A stretch of 64,000 nucleotides of DNA from Chryseobacterium polytrichastri (GTDB taxonomy: Bacteria; Bacteroidota; Bacteroidia; Flavobacteriales; Weeksellaceae). A model generated the notes under the pieces. The model saw only the letters and a list, made by a program, of their open reading frames with translations. It had not been told where the DNA came from and did not search any database. The stretch covers positions 1-64,000 of the forward strand of contig NZ_FRAV01000026.1 in the NCBI RefSeq assembly GCF_900142445.1, written 5' to 3'. The translations under genes were made by a program, and so were the position numbers. This document shows, in pieces, positions 8,017-17,272 of this stretch; position 1 is the first letter of the stretch, and every line of letters begins with the position of its first letter.

Positions 8017-9049
8017 AAACCTCATCCTCCTAGAAACCATCTCTGGAAGCCGCTCTTTCGGACTAGCAACAGAAAACTCTGACACAGATATCAGGGGCGT
8101 ATATTATTTACCGAAAGAAGATTTTTTTGGACTCAATTATATTCCGCAAATTTCCAATGAAACGAACGACATTACCTATTATGAGATCGGGAGATTTATA
8201 GAATTATTACAGAAAAACAATCCGAATATTCTGGAAGTTCTAGCAAGTCCGGAACACTGTATTCAACATAAAAATCCGTTGATGGATTTGTTGAAACCTG
8301 AAAATTTTCTTTCCAAATTGTGTAAAGATACGTTTGCGGGTTATGCGATTTCACAGATCAAAAAGGCAAAAGGACTTAATAAAAAGATCCTCAATCCAAT
8401 TGATAAAGAAAGAAAATCCGTTCTTGATTTCTGTTATGTTTTACAAAATCAAGGTTCAGTTCCATTGAAAAAATGGCTTTCAGAAAATGGAAAAGTTCAG
8501 GAAAAATGTGGATTGGTAAGCATCGATAATACCAAAGGAATGTTTGCCCTTTTCTATGATGAATCAAACGATTTACACTATAAAGGAATTATTCAGAATG
8601 AAGAAGCCAATCAGGTTTCGGTATCCTCTGTCCCGAAAGAGGAGAAATCTATTGCTTATTTATTTTGCAACCTCGATGCCTACTCCACCTATTGTAAAGA
8701 TTACAGAGAATATTGGAAGTGGGTTTCTGAACGAAATGAAGACCGCTACAATGTCAATCAAAGTCATGGACAAAATTATGACAGCAAAAACATGATGCAC
8801 ACCATTCGTTTGTTACAGTCTTGTAAACAGATTTTTAAAACCAATTCATTGAATATTTGGGTAGAAAACAGGGATGAATTACTGGATATTAAAGCCGGAA
8901 ACTGGTCTTATGAAGCTGTTATGCAAAAAGCAGAAGATTTGATACAATCTATTGAGCATTATCATTCTGTTTCAACTCTTCCGAATGTTCCTGACTTGGA
9001 GAAAACAACAAAAATATTAATTGAAATCAGAGAGGAATTATATTGTTAA
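7991..9049 (+). CDS. RlaP-type (polymerase-beta fold) nucleotidyltransferase 2
   Basis: 352 aa from the ATG at 7991 (MTIQTLKNKNLILLET); the upstream start at 7952 only adds a Lys/Ser-rich stretch out of keeping with the family. The core motif is ETISGSRSFG...SDTDIRG: G19-S20 turn and Asp31/Asp33 metal ligands. The C-terminal two thirds is helical and longer than in the first copy at 3366; the two are paralogous in the catalytic segment only. It matches the RlaP/YcgL-like family (PF10127). It is the last gene of the island and overlaps the preceding gene by 26 bp. Substrate unknown. Confidence 0.82.
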   Translation: MTIQTLKNKNLILLETISGSRSFGLATENSDTDIRGVYYLPKEDFFGLNYIPQISNETNDITYYEIGRFIELLQKNNPNILEVLASPEHCIQHKNPLMDLLKPENFLSKLCKDTFAGYAISQIKKAKGLNKKILNPIDKERKSVLDFCYVLQNQGSVPLKKWLSENGKVQEKCGLVSIDNTKGMFALFYDESNDLHYKGIIQNEEANQVSVSSVPKEEKSIAYLFCNLDAYSTYCKDYREYWKWVSERNEDRYNVNQSHGQNYDSKNMMHTIRLLQSCKQIFKTNSLNIWVENRDELLDIKAGNWSYEAVMQKAEDLIQSIEHYHSVSTLPNVPDLEKTTKILIEIREELYC

Positions 9050-9099
9050 GTTTTTTTCTAAATGGTATTGATTCTGTTGAATCTTCGATTTCAAAGAAA

Positions 9100-10056
9100 T
9101 AAGTTGAAAGTTTTTAACGCAAAGATTTATTTTTACTGCCGCATAAGTAAGGAAGCAAAGTATTGAATCAATATAATTGATTCTTAAGAAGCCATCTTCA
9201 TCAGCGACTTTGTCGCCAATCTTTGCTCCCTAAAAATAATTCGTTTTTAGAGTAAAACTTTGCGTTTAAAATAATTTTTAGTATTTATACTCACTGTCTT
9301 TCAAAATAGGGCAAAGTGGAATAAAGAATCTAATCAATAAAAACTAGATTTCTCCTATCGTCGAAATGACAAAAAGAAATTTTGAATTTCCCACAGATTT
9401 CACGGATTTACGCAGATGATTATATTTTATTTGCTTTAAATGAATAAGTTGATTTTTTTAACGCAAAGATTTATTTTTAATGCTGCATAAGTAAGGAAGC
9501 AAAGAATTGAATCAATATAACTGATTCTTAAGAAGGCTATCTTCATCAGCGACTTTCTCGCCAATCTTTGCTCCCTAAAAATAATTCGTTTTTAGAGTAA
9601 AACTTTGCGTTTAAAATAATTTTTAGTATTTATACTCACTGTCTTTCAAAATAGGGCAAAGTGGAATAAAGAATCTAATCAATAAAAACTAGATTTCTCC
9701 TATCGTCGAAATGACAAAAAGAAATTTCGAATTTCCCACAGATTTTACGGATTTACGCAGATGATTATGTTTTATTTACTTTAAAAGAATAAATTGAGTT
9801 TTTTTAAATGCAAAGATTTATTTTTAATGCTGCATAAGTAAGGAAGCAAAGAATTGAATCAATATAATTGATTCTTAAGAAGGCTATCTTCATCAGCGAC
9901 TTTCTCGCTACTCTTTGCTCCCTAAAAATAATTCGTTTTTAGAATAAAACTTTGCGTTTTAAAATAATTTTAGTATTTATACTCACTGTCATATTGAAAC
10001 GGAATGAAGAATCTAATCAATAAAAACTTAAATTTCTCCTGTCGTCGAAATGACAC
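9100..10056. repeat. Three tandem copies of a ~345-bp intergenic unit
   Basis: The word GCAAAGATTTATTTTTA(A/C)TGC recurs at about 9119, 9463 and 9810, giving periods of 344 and 347 bp. Each unit holds an inverted-repeat element (AACGCAAAG...CTTTGCGTT, 9116-9267 in copy 1), then CTCACTGTC, TAAAGAATCTAATCAATAAAAAC and CTCCT(A/G)TCGTCGAAATGACA. Copy 3 has lost the stretch after CACTGTC. No coding capacity. The array fills the 1,010-base gap between the accessory island and the next gene; copies 1 and 2 are nearly identical, which points to recent amplification. Confidence 0.85.
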
Positions 10057-10059
10057 AGC

Positions 10060-10734
10060 ATGAAAAAAAATAAAATGGATGAACTAAAAAAATACATTCC
10101 TTACTTATCTGAAGCCTGGAAAGAAAAGTATTCAAAGATACTTCAGGAGGAACATTTAGAATCAATTGAAGGGAATATTGCTTTATTTAAAAGTGATCCT
10201 ACTCTATTTGATCAGCCTCATTTTAATGAAGAAATCAAAGAAGATTTAGATATCAGTTTTAATTATTTTTTTGAGATTGAAACTTTAATTAATAATCAGC
10301 ATGATTCTAAATATATTGCCCAAAAACTGGAACAAATTCCTTTTGAGCAATGGTTGTTGGTTTTAGGGCAGCGACTCACCTCTGCCAGTGAAAGAGATGA
10401 AAAAGCAATTCCGCCTTTACAGGAAAATTTCATTGCAAGTTGTCTTGTTTTATACAATAGCGAAATTACCGTTGCTCAGCGCGCTTGGGAAAAACACATT
10501 GACCGTCTTGAGGATGAATTCTGGGGAAAGATCAAAGGTAATAATCAGCTGAAACAGGAAAAAATGATGGAGAAGATTCGCTATATTATCAATCATAAAA
10601 CATGGTGGAATATTTTCTTTCATTATAAACACGGTTTGGTATATGAAATCAGAGAAAAAGGCGGCCACGGAATCCGATGGAATGCAGAAGGAAGTCAATT
10701 AATTGGTTTTTTGGAACCTTTTATTAACGAATGA
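10060..10734 (+). CDS. Hypothetical protein
   Basis: 224 aa, soluble, mostly alpha-helical by composition and rich in Trp and Glu. No signal peptide and no domain I recognise. It starts 4 bp after the end of the tandem repeat array. An internal ATG five codons downstream is an alternative start. It is followed at 10834 by an AraC regulator in the same direction, but the 99-base gap does not prove an operon. Confidence 0.6.
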   Translation: MKKNKMDELKKYIPYLSEAWKEKYSKILQEEHLESIEGNIALFKSDPTLFDQPHFNEEIKEDLDISFNYFFEIETLINNQHDSKYIAQKLEQIPFEQWLLVLGQRLTSASERDEKAIPPLQENFIASCLVLYNSEITVAQRAWEKHIDRLEDEFWGKIKGNNQLKQEKMMEKIRYIINHKTWWNIFFHYKHGLVYEIREKGGHGIRWNAEGSQLIGFLEPFINE

Positions 10735-10833
10735 AAATTCATCCCGTAAAAGCAGTACATTAGCTGAGAAAATAAGTCATAAATAATCATCATTTTTCCT
10801 TTTGATTATCATGGTATCAGCAAAGATCAGTCA

Positions 10834-11637
10834 ATGAAATTACAGTTTTATACTCCGACCCATCCTGTTTTAAAAAAGTATATTGAAGGATATTATTTTT
10901 TTGCCAGAGAGGAAACTAAAGAACCTGTTCATTACTGGACTTTTCCCAATAATTACTGTATTGTCTGTGTTAACCAAAATGCTAAGGTCACTCTTGAAAA
11001 TAATAAAATAAAAGTAATTCCATCTTCTGAAAATAATATTACGGCGAATCTCGTATTTCGCTATATCTCTCCTATAGAAGTGTATTATGAAAAAATGGTT
11101 AATGAGATTACCATTTATTTTAAACCCTTAGGCTTAAACCAATTCACCAGTGATTTAGAAACTGTTTTTCTTCAGAAAGAGACAGAATATAATCCGTTCC
11201 CAGACTTTAAACAGAAAATGGAAGAAATCTTTAATTTTTCAACCAGAGAGCAACAGATTGATGAATTGGAAAAATATTGGATTTCCAAACTTATTATCAA
11301 AGATCTGGAATCTATGCGACTGATTTTATCTGATATAGAAGCTGATCTAAAAATTGAAGACATTGCAAAAAAGCATAGCATTTCGAGACAGCACATCCAT
11401 AAAATGTTTCTAAAAACATTAGGAAAATCCCCTTCTGAATACCGAAAAATATACCGATTCAGAAATTCTATTACAAGGAAAAAAAAGATCAAAAGCTTAA
11501 CGGAGCTATCTTATGACAACCTATTTTATGACCAATCCCATTTTAATAAAGATTTTAAAGAATTAACCACCATCAACCCAAAAGTATTCTTTAACAATGT
11601 AGATATAGATAAGGAAAATCTCTGGCTTTTTATATAG
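10834..11637 (+). CDS. AraC-family transcriptional regulator
   Basis: 267 aa. The C-terminal third carries the double helix-turn-helix of AraC/XylS proteins: IEDIAKKHSISRQHIHKMF (first HTH, about 171-189), LGKSPSEYRKIYRFR, then the second HTH region with FYDQSHFNKDFKEL. The N-terminal part (1-150) is a beta-rich sensory domain. The arrangement (DUF6597-like N-terminus plus AraC) is common in Bacteroidetes. The regulated gene is not evident; the secreted esterase-like gene starts 52 bp downstream in the same direction and is a candidate. Confidence 0.85.
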   Translation: MKLQFYTPTHPVLKKYIEGYYFFAREETKEPVHYWTFPNNYCIVCVNQNAKVTLENNKIKVIPSSENNITANLVFRYISPIEVYYEKMVNEITIYFKPLGLNQFTSDLETVFLQKETEYNPFPDFKQKMEEIFNFSTREQQIDELEKYWISKLIIKDLESMRLILSDIEADLKIEDIAKKHSISRQHIHKMFLKTLGKSPSEYRKIYRFRNSITRKKKIKSLTELSYDNLFYDQSHFNKDFKELTTINPKVFFNNVDIDKENLWLFI

Positions 11638-11658
11638 CCCGATTACATTTTTACAATT

Positions 11659-11685
11659 TTTGGATACAGAAGCAAGTTACATTTG
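11659..11685 (+). promoter_or_regulatory. Promoter of the esterase-like gene (near-leaderless)
   Basis: A perfect -7 box TACATTTG (11678-11685) ends only 4 nt before the ATG at 11690. A TTTG at 11659-11662 could be the upstream box, though the 15-nt spacer is short. The transcript would begin at or within a few bases of the start codon. Confidence 0.5.
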
Positions 11686-11689
11686 TATC

Positions 11690-12886
11690 ATGAAAATAGT
11701 GTATTTCCTAACTGTACTTTTATTCAGTTCTATTCAGGCCCAAGATTCTTTGGTTACAAAAATCGCCTCTGAACATTATCAAGTTATTAACTTCGAAAAC
11801 AAAAAGTTTTCCGGAGATGCCATTGTGAATCTCACGAAGAACATTGCACAGCATAAATATGTTTTAATTGGGGAGGATCATCTTAATAATGAAGTTTTAG
11901 ATTTCACAGAATATATCACAAAAAATATAAGCTTTGATAATTACATTATTGAAACTGACCAACTGACGATTAATATGCTAAAAAAAGCATATCAAAAAAG
12001 CAAAGAATATCAGTCAATCGTTTCTCAATCGAATGATAAATTTTCTCTCATCTCTTTTAACAGAGACCGGGATCTTCTCTATACATTTTTTGAAAACAAT
12101 AAGAATGTTATCGGTCTGGATAATGTTTATTTTAATTCCGACAGTCCTCTTTTTCAGGAATTGATAAAAAAAACAACGAATAAAGAAGCTAAAGCAAAGT
12201 ACGAGATAATGCTAAAGGAATCGGATAGCAGATGGAGTAAATTTAAAACTGATACAAATCAAAAACCACTAGCAGACGGATCTAATGAGCCTTATTTATT
12301 TTCTAGTACATTCAACAAAAACTTGGCAGAGATTCAAAAATTAAAACTTTCGCCTTATGAATATGATGTTTTAAATGCCTTATCAAAAAGTAATACCATA
12401 TACAGCCTTGGAAATGAAGGAAAAGGGTTGGAATCTCATTCTCTGAGAATTTCATCCATGAAAGAAAAATTACTGGAAAACCTTTATAAAATGAAAGGTA
12501 AAAGAAATTTAATAAAGTTTGGAGCCAACCATGTAGGAAAAGATAAAAGCTTGTTTCAGAACAGTTTCGATATTGGAAATCTAATTTATAATTTAGCCGA
12601 TGCCGAGCAAGAAAAATCCTTACACATCGCTATTATTCAAAAATCTGGAAGAGCCGGCTCTTTCTCATCAGAGAGTATTGATGCTGAAAATGTTGCTTTC
12701 CTAAAACCTTTTTATCAGTTAACAGGCAAAGAAAATGAGTGGTTATTATTCGATCTGACCAAAATAAATGAAGATATCAAAAAGCAAAAAACAGTCATTA
12801 AATCTATCGGGCTTAAAAATTTATTAAGCGGATATGATTACTTGATTATTATCCCAAAAGTAACGGCACAAAAGCTGATTAACTAA
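11690..12886 (+). CDS. Secreted erythromycin-esterase/ChaN-like protein
   Basis: 398 aa from the ATG at 11690, which gives a clear signal peptide (MKIVYFLTVLLFSSIQAQ, cleavage after about residue 18); the TTG 30 bases upstream would bury it. The motif IGEDHLNNE (about residues 64-72) and a later FGANHVGK resemble the metal-binding GE-H and H elements of the EreA/ChaN/TIKI superfamily. Members hydrolyse macrolide lactones or act as heme-binding or unknown hydrolases; many are not resistance enzymes. Substrate is not predictable from sequence. It is probably exported to the periplasm. Confidence 0.55.
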   Translation: MKIVYFLTVLLFSSIQAQDSLVTKIASEHYQVINFENKKFSGDAIVNLTKNIAQHKYVLIGEDHLNNEVLDFTEYITKNISFDNYIIETDQLTINMLKKAYQKSKEYQSIVSQSNDKFSLISFNRDRDLLYTFFENNKNVIGLDNVYFNSDSPLFQELIKKTTNKEAKAKYEIMLKESDSRWSKFKTDTNQKPLADGSNEPYLFSSTFNKNLAEIQKLKLSPYEYDVLNALSKSNTIYSLGNEGKGLESHSLRISSMKEKLLENLYKMKGKRNLIKFGANHVGKDKSLFQNSFDIGNLIYNLADAEQEKSLHIAIIQKSGRAGSFSSESIDAENVAFLKPFYQLTGKENEWLLFDLTKINEDIKKQKTVIKSIGLKNLLSGYDYLIIIPKVTAQKLIN

Positions 12887-12960
12887 ATAGATGACAAGAC
12901 CTTAATTCAAATAGAAAAAATAATTAAGTTCTGTCCTATCAACTTTGTAACGATAAAAAC

Positions 12961-12996
12961 ATAAAGACTGTCAATACTTTGCCGGTCTTTATTTTA
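12961..12996 (+). terminator. Probable terminator after the esterase-like gene
   Basis: ATAAAGAC (12961-12968) pairs with GTCTTTAT (12985-12992), followed by T residues. The stem is AT-rich and the T run short, so it is less certain than the neighbouring pnp terminator. Confidence 0.45.
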
Positions 12997-13056
12997 ATCA
13001 CTGTAAGCTATTTTATGATACTATAAACCTTATAAAAATCTAACTTTTAAGACAAA

Positions 13057-13079
13057 AAATCCCTCAATTGAGGGATTTA
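13057..13079 (-). terminator. Terminator of pnp
   Basis: Perfect hairpin AAATCCCTC-AATT-style stem with GAGGGATTT, just downstream of the pnp stop. On the minus strand the stem is followed by T residues. It may also work in the other direction for the convergent upstream gene. Confidence 0.8.
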
Positions 13080-13099
13080 AATATATCTAAGATTTAATC

Positions 13100-15376
13100 T
13101 TAAGCTTCAGATGAAGGATTTTGATTTTCCTTTGGAGCTTGATCAGCCGGTCTTCTATCACCTTCTGGTCTGTCCTGTCTTTCTGGTCTTCTGTCTCCTT
13201 GAGGTCTTCTATCACCTTGTGGTCTGTCTCCTTCTGGTCTTGGTTTAGACTCAGGTCTTTCAGGTCTTGGTAAAAGAACTTTTCTTGAAAGTTTCATTTT
13301 CTTACGGTCATCGTAACCCATGAACTTCACTTCAACTTCGTCACCTTCGTTGTAAGGTACTTTATCAAGACGAGCCCATTCGATTTCAGAAATGTGAAGT
13401 AATCCTTCAGTTCCTTTTGCAATTGCTACAAAAGCTCCGAAATCCATTACTTTAACCACTTTTCCTTGGTACACTTCACCTACTACAGGTACAAATGTAA
13501 TCTCGTTGATTCTTGCGATTGCTGCATTGATTTTCTCTCTGCTTACACCAGAAATCTCGATTCTTCCGATTTCTCCTACTTCTTCAATAGCAATAACAGT
13601 ATCGGTATCTTTTTGAAGTTGTTGAATGATTTTTCCACCAGGTCCGATAACAGCACCGATGAAATCTTTAGAGATCTCAAGCATTACCATTTTCGGAGCG
13701 TGAGGTTTCACGTCTTCTCTTGGTACTGCAATTGTTTCAGTGATTTTATTAAGGATGTGTAATCTTCCGTCTTTAGCCTGTAAAAGAGCTTTCTCCATGA
13801 TGTCCATAGATAATCCCTGGATTTTGATATCCATTTGACAAGCTGTGATACCGTCTGCAGTTCCCGTTACTTTAAAGTCCATATCCCCCAAGTGATCTTC
13901 ATCACCTAAGATATCAGAAAGTACAGTGAATTTTCCAGTCTTAACATCTGTTACCAATCCCATTGCAATTCCGGAAACTGGTTTTGTAATCTGAATACCT
14001 GCATCCATCAATGCTAAAGTTCCTGCACAAACAGTCGCCATAGAAGATGAACCGTTTGATTCTAAAATATCAGAAACGATACGGATTGTGTAAGGGTTTT
14101 CTTCAGGAATCATGTTTGCTAAAGCTCTCTGAGCCAAGTTTCCATGTCCTACTTCTCTTCTTGAAGTTCCTCTTAAAGGTCTTGCTTCACCTGTTGAGAA
14201 CGGTGGGAAGTTATAATGTAAGAAAAATCTTTCGTCATAATTTACCATTACGCTGTCTACCATGTTCGCATCTTTAACTGAACCTAATGTTACAGCCGTT
14301 AGAGATTGAGTTTCACCTCTTGTGAAGATTGCAGAACCGTGAGCTCCTGGTAAATAATCAATTTCGCTCCAGATTGGACGAATTGTTTCAGGATCACGAC
14401 CATCAAGACGGATTTTGTCATTCAAAATCATCTGACGCATCGCTTCTTTTTCAACATCGTGATAATATACTTTTACAAATGGAGTTACTCTTTCCAATTC
14501 TTCAGTATCTTCAGCATATTGTGCTAAAAATTCTTCACGAACTGCTTTGAATTTCTCTCCTCTCTCATCCTTACCAGATGGAGTTTTTGCTACTTCGTAT
14601 ACTTTATCATATGTTTCTTTCCACACTTTTTCACGAATAGCTTCGTCGTGGTTTTCGTGGCTATATTCTCTTTTTGGGAATGATTTACCTACTTTTTCAG
14701 CTAATCTTTCCTGAGCTTCAACTTGTTTCTTGATTTCTACATGAGCAAACTGAATTGCTTCAAGCATTTCCTGCTCAGAGATTTCTTTCATCTCTCCTTC
14801 TACCATTACGATAGAATCTTTAGTTGCTCCAACCATGATGTCAAGGTCAGCAATTTTAAGATCTGCATAATTAGGGTTGATAGAAAGTTCACCGTTGATT
14901 CTTACTACTCTTACTTCAGACATTGGTCCGTTGAAAGGGATATCTGTAATAGCAATTGCTGCAGAAGCTGCAAGACCTGCTAAATCATCAGGAATTGACA
15001 CTCCGTCATAAGAAATTAATGAAATCATTACCTGAACTTCAGCATGGAAATCTTCAGGGAATAATGGTCTAAGAACTCTGTCTACCAAACGCATTGTCAA
15101 GATTTCCTGATCTGATGGTCTAGCCTCTCTTCTAAAGAAGTTTCCAGGAATCTTACCTCCTGCGTAAAATTTTTCTCTGTAATCTACAGTTAAGGGTAGA
15201 AAATCTACTCCGTCTTTTGCTTCTTTGCTGGCTACAACAGTTGCTAAAAGCATTGTTCCGCCCATTTTTACGACTACAGAACCATCAGCCTGTTTTGCTA
15301 ATTTTCCTGTTTCAATTGTAATTTCTCTGCCGTCTGCAAGAGTAATTATTTCTGTAATTGCTTGAGGTATACTCAT
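13100..15376 (-). CDS. pnp: Polyribonucleotide nucleotidyltransferase (PNPase)
   Basis: 758 aa. PNPase degrades RNA 3' to 5' with phosphate and forms a trimer in the cytoplasm. Two RNase PH domains (about 10-240 and 320-550), a KH domain with GAVIGPGGKIIQQL (about 565-625) and an S1 domain starting GEVYQGKVVKVMDFGAFV (about 630-698) are visible. After these comes a 55-residue disordered tail (704-758) made of repeated RPEGD/RPQGDR units, rich in Arg, Pro, Asp and Gly, which extends beyond the usual ~700-aa length. Monocistronic: its own promoter upstream and a terminator downstream. Confidence 0.97.
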   Translation of the reverse strand: MSIPQAITEIITLADGREITIETGKLAKQADGSVVVKMGGTMLLATVVASKEAKDGVDFLPLTVDYREKFYAGGKIPGNFFRREARPSDQEILTMRLVDRVLRPLFPEDFHAEVQVMISLISYDGVSIPDDLAGLAASAAIAITDIPFNGPMSEVRVVRINGELSINPNYADLKIADLDIMVGATKDSIVMVEGEMKEISEQEMLEAIQFAHVEIKKQVEAQERLAEKVGKSFPKREYSHENHDEAIREKVWKETYDKVYEVAKTPSGKDERGEKFKAVREEFLAQYAEDTEELERVTPFVKVYYHDVEKEAMRQMILNDKIRLDGRDPETIRPIWSEIDYLPGAHGSAIFTRGETQSLTAVTLGSVKDANMVDSVMVNYDERFFLHYNFPPFSTGEARPLRGTSRREVGHGNLAQRALANMIPEENPYTIRIVSDILESNGSSSMATVCAGTLALMDAGIQITKPVSGIAMGLVTDVKTGKFTVLSDILGDEDHLGDMDFKVTGTADGITACQMDIKIQGLSMDIMEKALLQAKDGRLHILNKITETIAVPREDVKPHAPKMVMLEISKDFIGAVIGPGGKIIQQLQKDTDTVIAIEEVGEIGRIEISGVSREKINAAIARINEITFVPVVGEVYQGKVVKVMDFGAFVAIAKGTEGLLHISEIEWARLDKVPYNEGDEVEVKFMGYDDRKKMKLSRKVLLPRPERPESKPRPEGDRPQGDRRPQGDRRPERQDRPEGDRRPADQAPKENQNPSSEA

Positions 15377-15824
15377 AAATAGTTTTGTGTTGCACTCCGT
15401 ATTGAGCGCTTTAATTATTGATATTTCGTCTAAATTTTCGTTTGCAAAGATAACGTATAATAATGAAATAATTAAATTTTCAAATGAATAAATAATGTAT
15501 CAGGTTTTAACTCGATGAATATTTTTTTGACCTTAAACATAAAATTACTGCAATAATTACAACATTTATTAATCAATATCAAAAAACAAAAAGCAAGTTA
15601 GTTTGAAATTATTTTAGATTTAAAAATCTTACGCTCATTACATTATTGTCTCAAAATAAGAAATATTGCATTTATGGGTAAAAAAGACCAAAAAAGTTGC
15701 TGAAAAAAAAAGTTGTTCCCCTATATTTGCCTGACTTTTAAATATGTGAAAAATTCAAATATTTTCTCTTTAAAACCAACTGAATGAGTTATATAAAAAC
15801 TCTTTTGTTTAAATATGTGTGTAT
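15377..15824. other. 448-base divergent intergenic region between pnp and the sugar transporter
   Basis: AT-rich, no open reading frame worth calling. A minus-strand -7 box for pnp (CAAAGATA, 15445-15452, complement of TATCTTTG) lies about 70 bases before the pnp ATG. A plus-strand promoter for the transporter is listed separately. Nothing else was recognised. Confidence 0.5.
15697..15729 (+). promoter_or_regulatory. Promoter of the sugar MFS transporter gene
   Basis: Consensus -7 box TATATTTG at 15722-15729 with TTG at 15697-15699, spacer 22 nt. The start codon is about 95 bases downstream, so the mRNA would have a leader of roughly 90 nt. Confidence 0.55.
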
Positions 15825-17249
15825 ATGAATAATAATGAAGTAAAATCGCAAAGCAGGAATTACACTATTCCGCTTATTACCATCACTCTTCTTTTTTTTA
15901 TGTGGGGATTCATCACTTGTATGAATGACATTTTGATTCCTTACCTAAAACAACTTTTCAAACTGAGCTTCTTTGAATCTATGTTGGTTCAGTTTTGTTT
16001 CTTTGGAGCTTATTTTATTGGCTCATTAATTTATTTCTTCATCTCTATTACAAAAGGAGATCCTATTAACAAAGTAGGTTACAAAAAAGGAATTCTTTTT
16101 GGAATTTTCCTGGCTACTTTCGGATGTATCTTATTTTATCCGGCTGCTACTTTCTCTTCCTATCCTTTATTTTTAGGAGCCTTGTTCGTTCTTGGATTAG
16201 GGTTTACCGTACTTCAGATTACTGCCAACGCATACGTTTCTTTATTAGGGTCAGAAGAATCTGCATCAAGCCGATTGAATATGACGCAAGCTTTCAACGC
16301 ATTGGGAACTACTATTGCTCCGGTTTTAGGAGGGCATTTAATTTTTGAATTGTTCTCAGCTGCAGACGGTTCTTTCAGTGCTGTAGCAACAAGAATTCCT
16401 TATTTAATTTTTGCAGGTATTCTTTTATTAGTTGCTTTATTAATCTCAAGAGTAAAACTACCTTCATTCCAAACCAATGATGGCGAAGAAGTAGTAAAAG
16501 GTTGGGGAGCATTGAAATTCAATCATTTGAAATTCGGAGTTTTTGCGATGTTTTGCTACGTAGGAGGTGAAGTTGCTGTTGGAAGTTTTATCATCAGCTT
16601 CTTGGAACAACCTCAAATCATGGGCTTTGATGAAGTCATCAGTAAAAACTACCTTTCTATCTATTGGGGAGGTGCGATGATCGGTCGTTTTCTGGGAGCG
16701 ATTTCTTTAAACCAATCGATAAGCCAAGGAAAAAAAGCTATTTATATGTTGGGAGCTGCCGCTTTAGTATTCTTGGTTATTTTCAGTATTGTAAATCTTT
16801 CGTTTGCTCAAATTAGTTTCTTCCTTGTATTCATTGTTCTTAACTTCATTGCCTTCTTTATTGGTAAAGCTGCTCCGGCAAGAACACTTTCAATATTTGC
16901 TGCAGTGAACGTTGTTTTATTAATTTCCGCTATGGTGAACCATGGTGAATTGGCAATGTACAGCGTATTAGGAATTGGAATTTTCAATTCTATTATGTTC
17001 TCTAATATTTACACACTGGCAATTTCAGGACTAGGAAAATATACCAGCCAGGGATCATCATTGGTTGTAATGGCCATTTTAGGAGGTGCTATTGTTCCTA
17101 TTTTCCAAGGATATTTAGCAGATCAGTTTGGAGTTCAACATTCATTTATTATTCCAGTATTCTGTTATATAATGATCTTCATCTTCGGAGCTTATTGTAC
17201 AAAATATCTTGGACATGTAGAAGCTACAGAATCCAAATCAGGACATTAA
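15825..17249 (+). CDS. Sugar MFS transporter, FucP/GluP (glucose/galactose) type
   Basis: 474 aa from the ATG at 15825 (a GTG two codons earlier is the alternative). Twelve hydrophobic segments. The first helix carries the family motif LFFMWGFITCMNDILIPYLK, typical of the fucose/glucose-galactose permeases that import hexoses with a proton or sodium ion. The TGxxG-like segment (MTQAFNALGTTIAPVLGG) and the central GGEVAVGSF are also characteristic. Located in the inner membrane. The precise sugar cannot be told. It stands alone between its own promoter and a terminator. Confidence 0.9.
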   Translation: MNNNEVKSQSRNYTIPLITITLLFFMWGFITCMNDILIPYLKQLFKLSFFESMLVQFCFFGAYFIGSLIYFFISITKGDPINKVGYKKGILFGIFLATFGCILFYPAATFSSYPLFLGALFVLGLGFTVLQITANAYVSLLGSEESASSRLNMTQAFNALGTTIAPVLGGHLIFELFSAADGSFSAVATRIPYLIFAGILLLVALLISRVKLPSFQTNDGEEVVKGWGALKFNHLKFGVFAMFCYVGGEVAVGSFIISFLEQPQIMGFDEVISKNYLSIYWGGAMIGRFLGAISLNQSISQGKKAIYMLGAAALVFLVIFSIVNLSFAQISFFLVFIVLNFIAFFIGKAAPARTLSIFAAVNVVLLISAMVNHGELAMYSVLGIGIFNSIMFSNIYTLAISGLGKYTSQGSSLVVMAILGGAIVPIFQGYLADQFGVQHSFIIPVFCYIMIFIFGAYCTKYLGHVEATESKSGH

Positions 17250-17272
17250 TTTTAATTTAAAATATAAACCAG

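Noticed and set aside
8544..8795. 83-aa frame inside the second nucleotidyltransferase gene
   Set aside because: It overlaps a gene with clear family motifs in another frame; composition is typical of an out-of-frame shadow.
9050..10059. CRISPR array
   Set aside because: Repeat units are ~345 bp without spacer-repeat alternation and no cas gene is near; it is a tandem duplication.
11690..12886. Calling the secreted EreA-like protein a macrolide resistance enzyme
   Set aside because: Only the fold-level motifs are seen; most secreted members of this superfamily have no known resistance role.
14047..14983. Several plus-strand frames opposite pnp
   Set aside because: Antisense shadows of a well-conserved gene; no promoter or family match.
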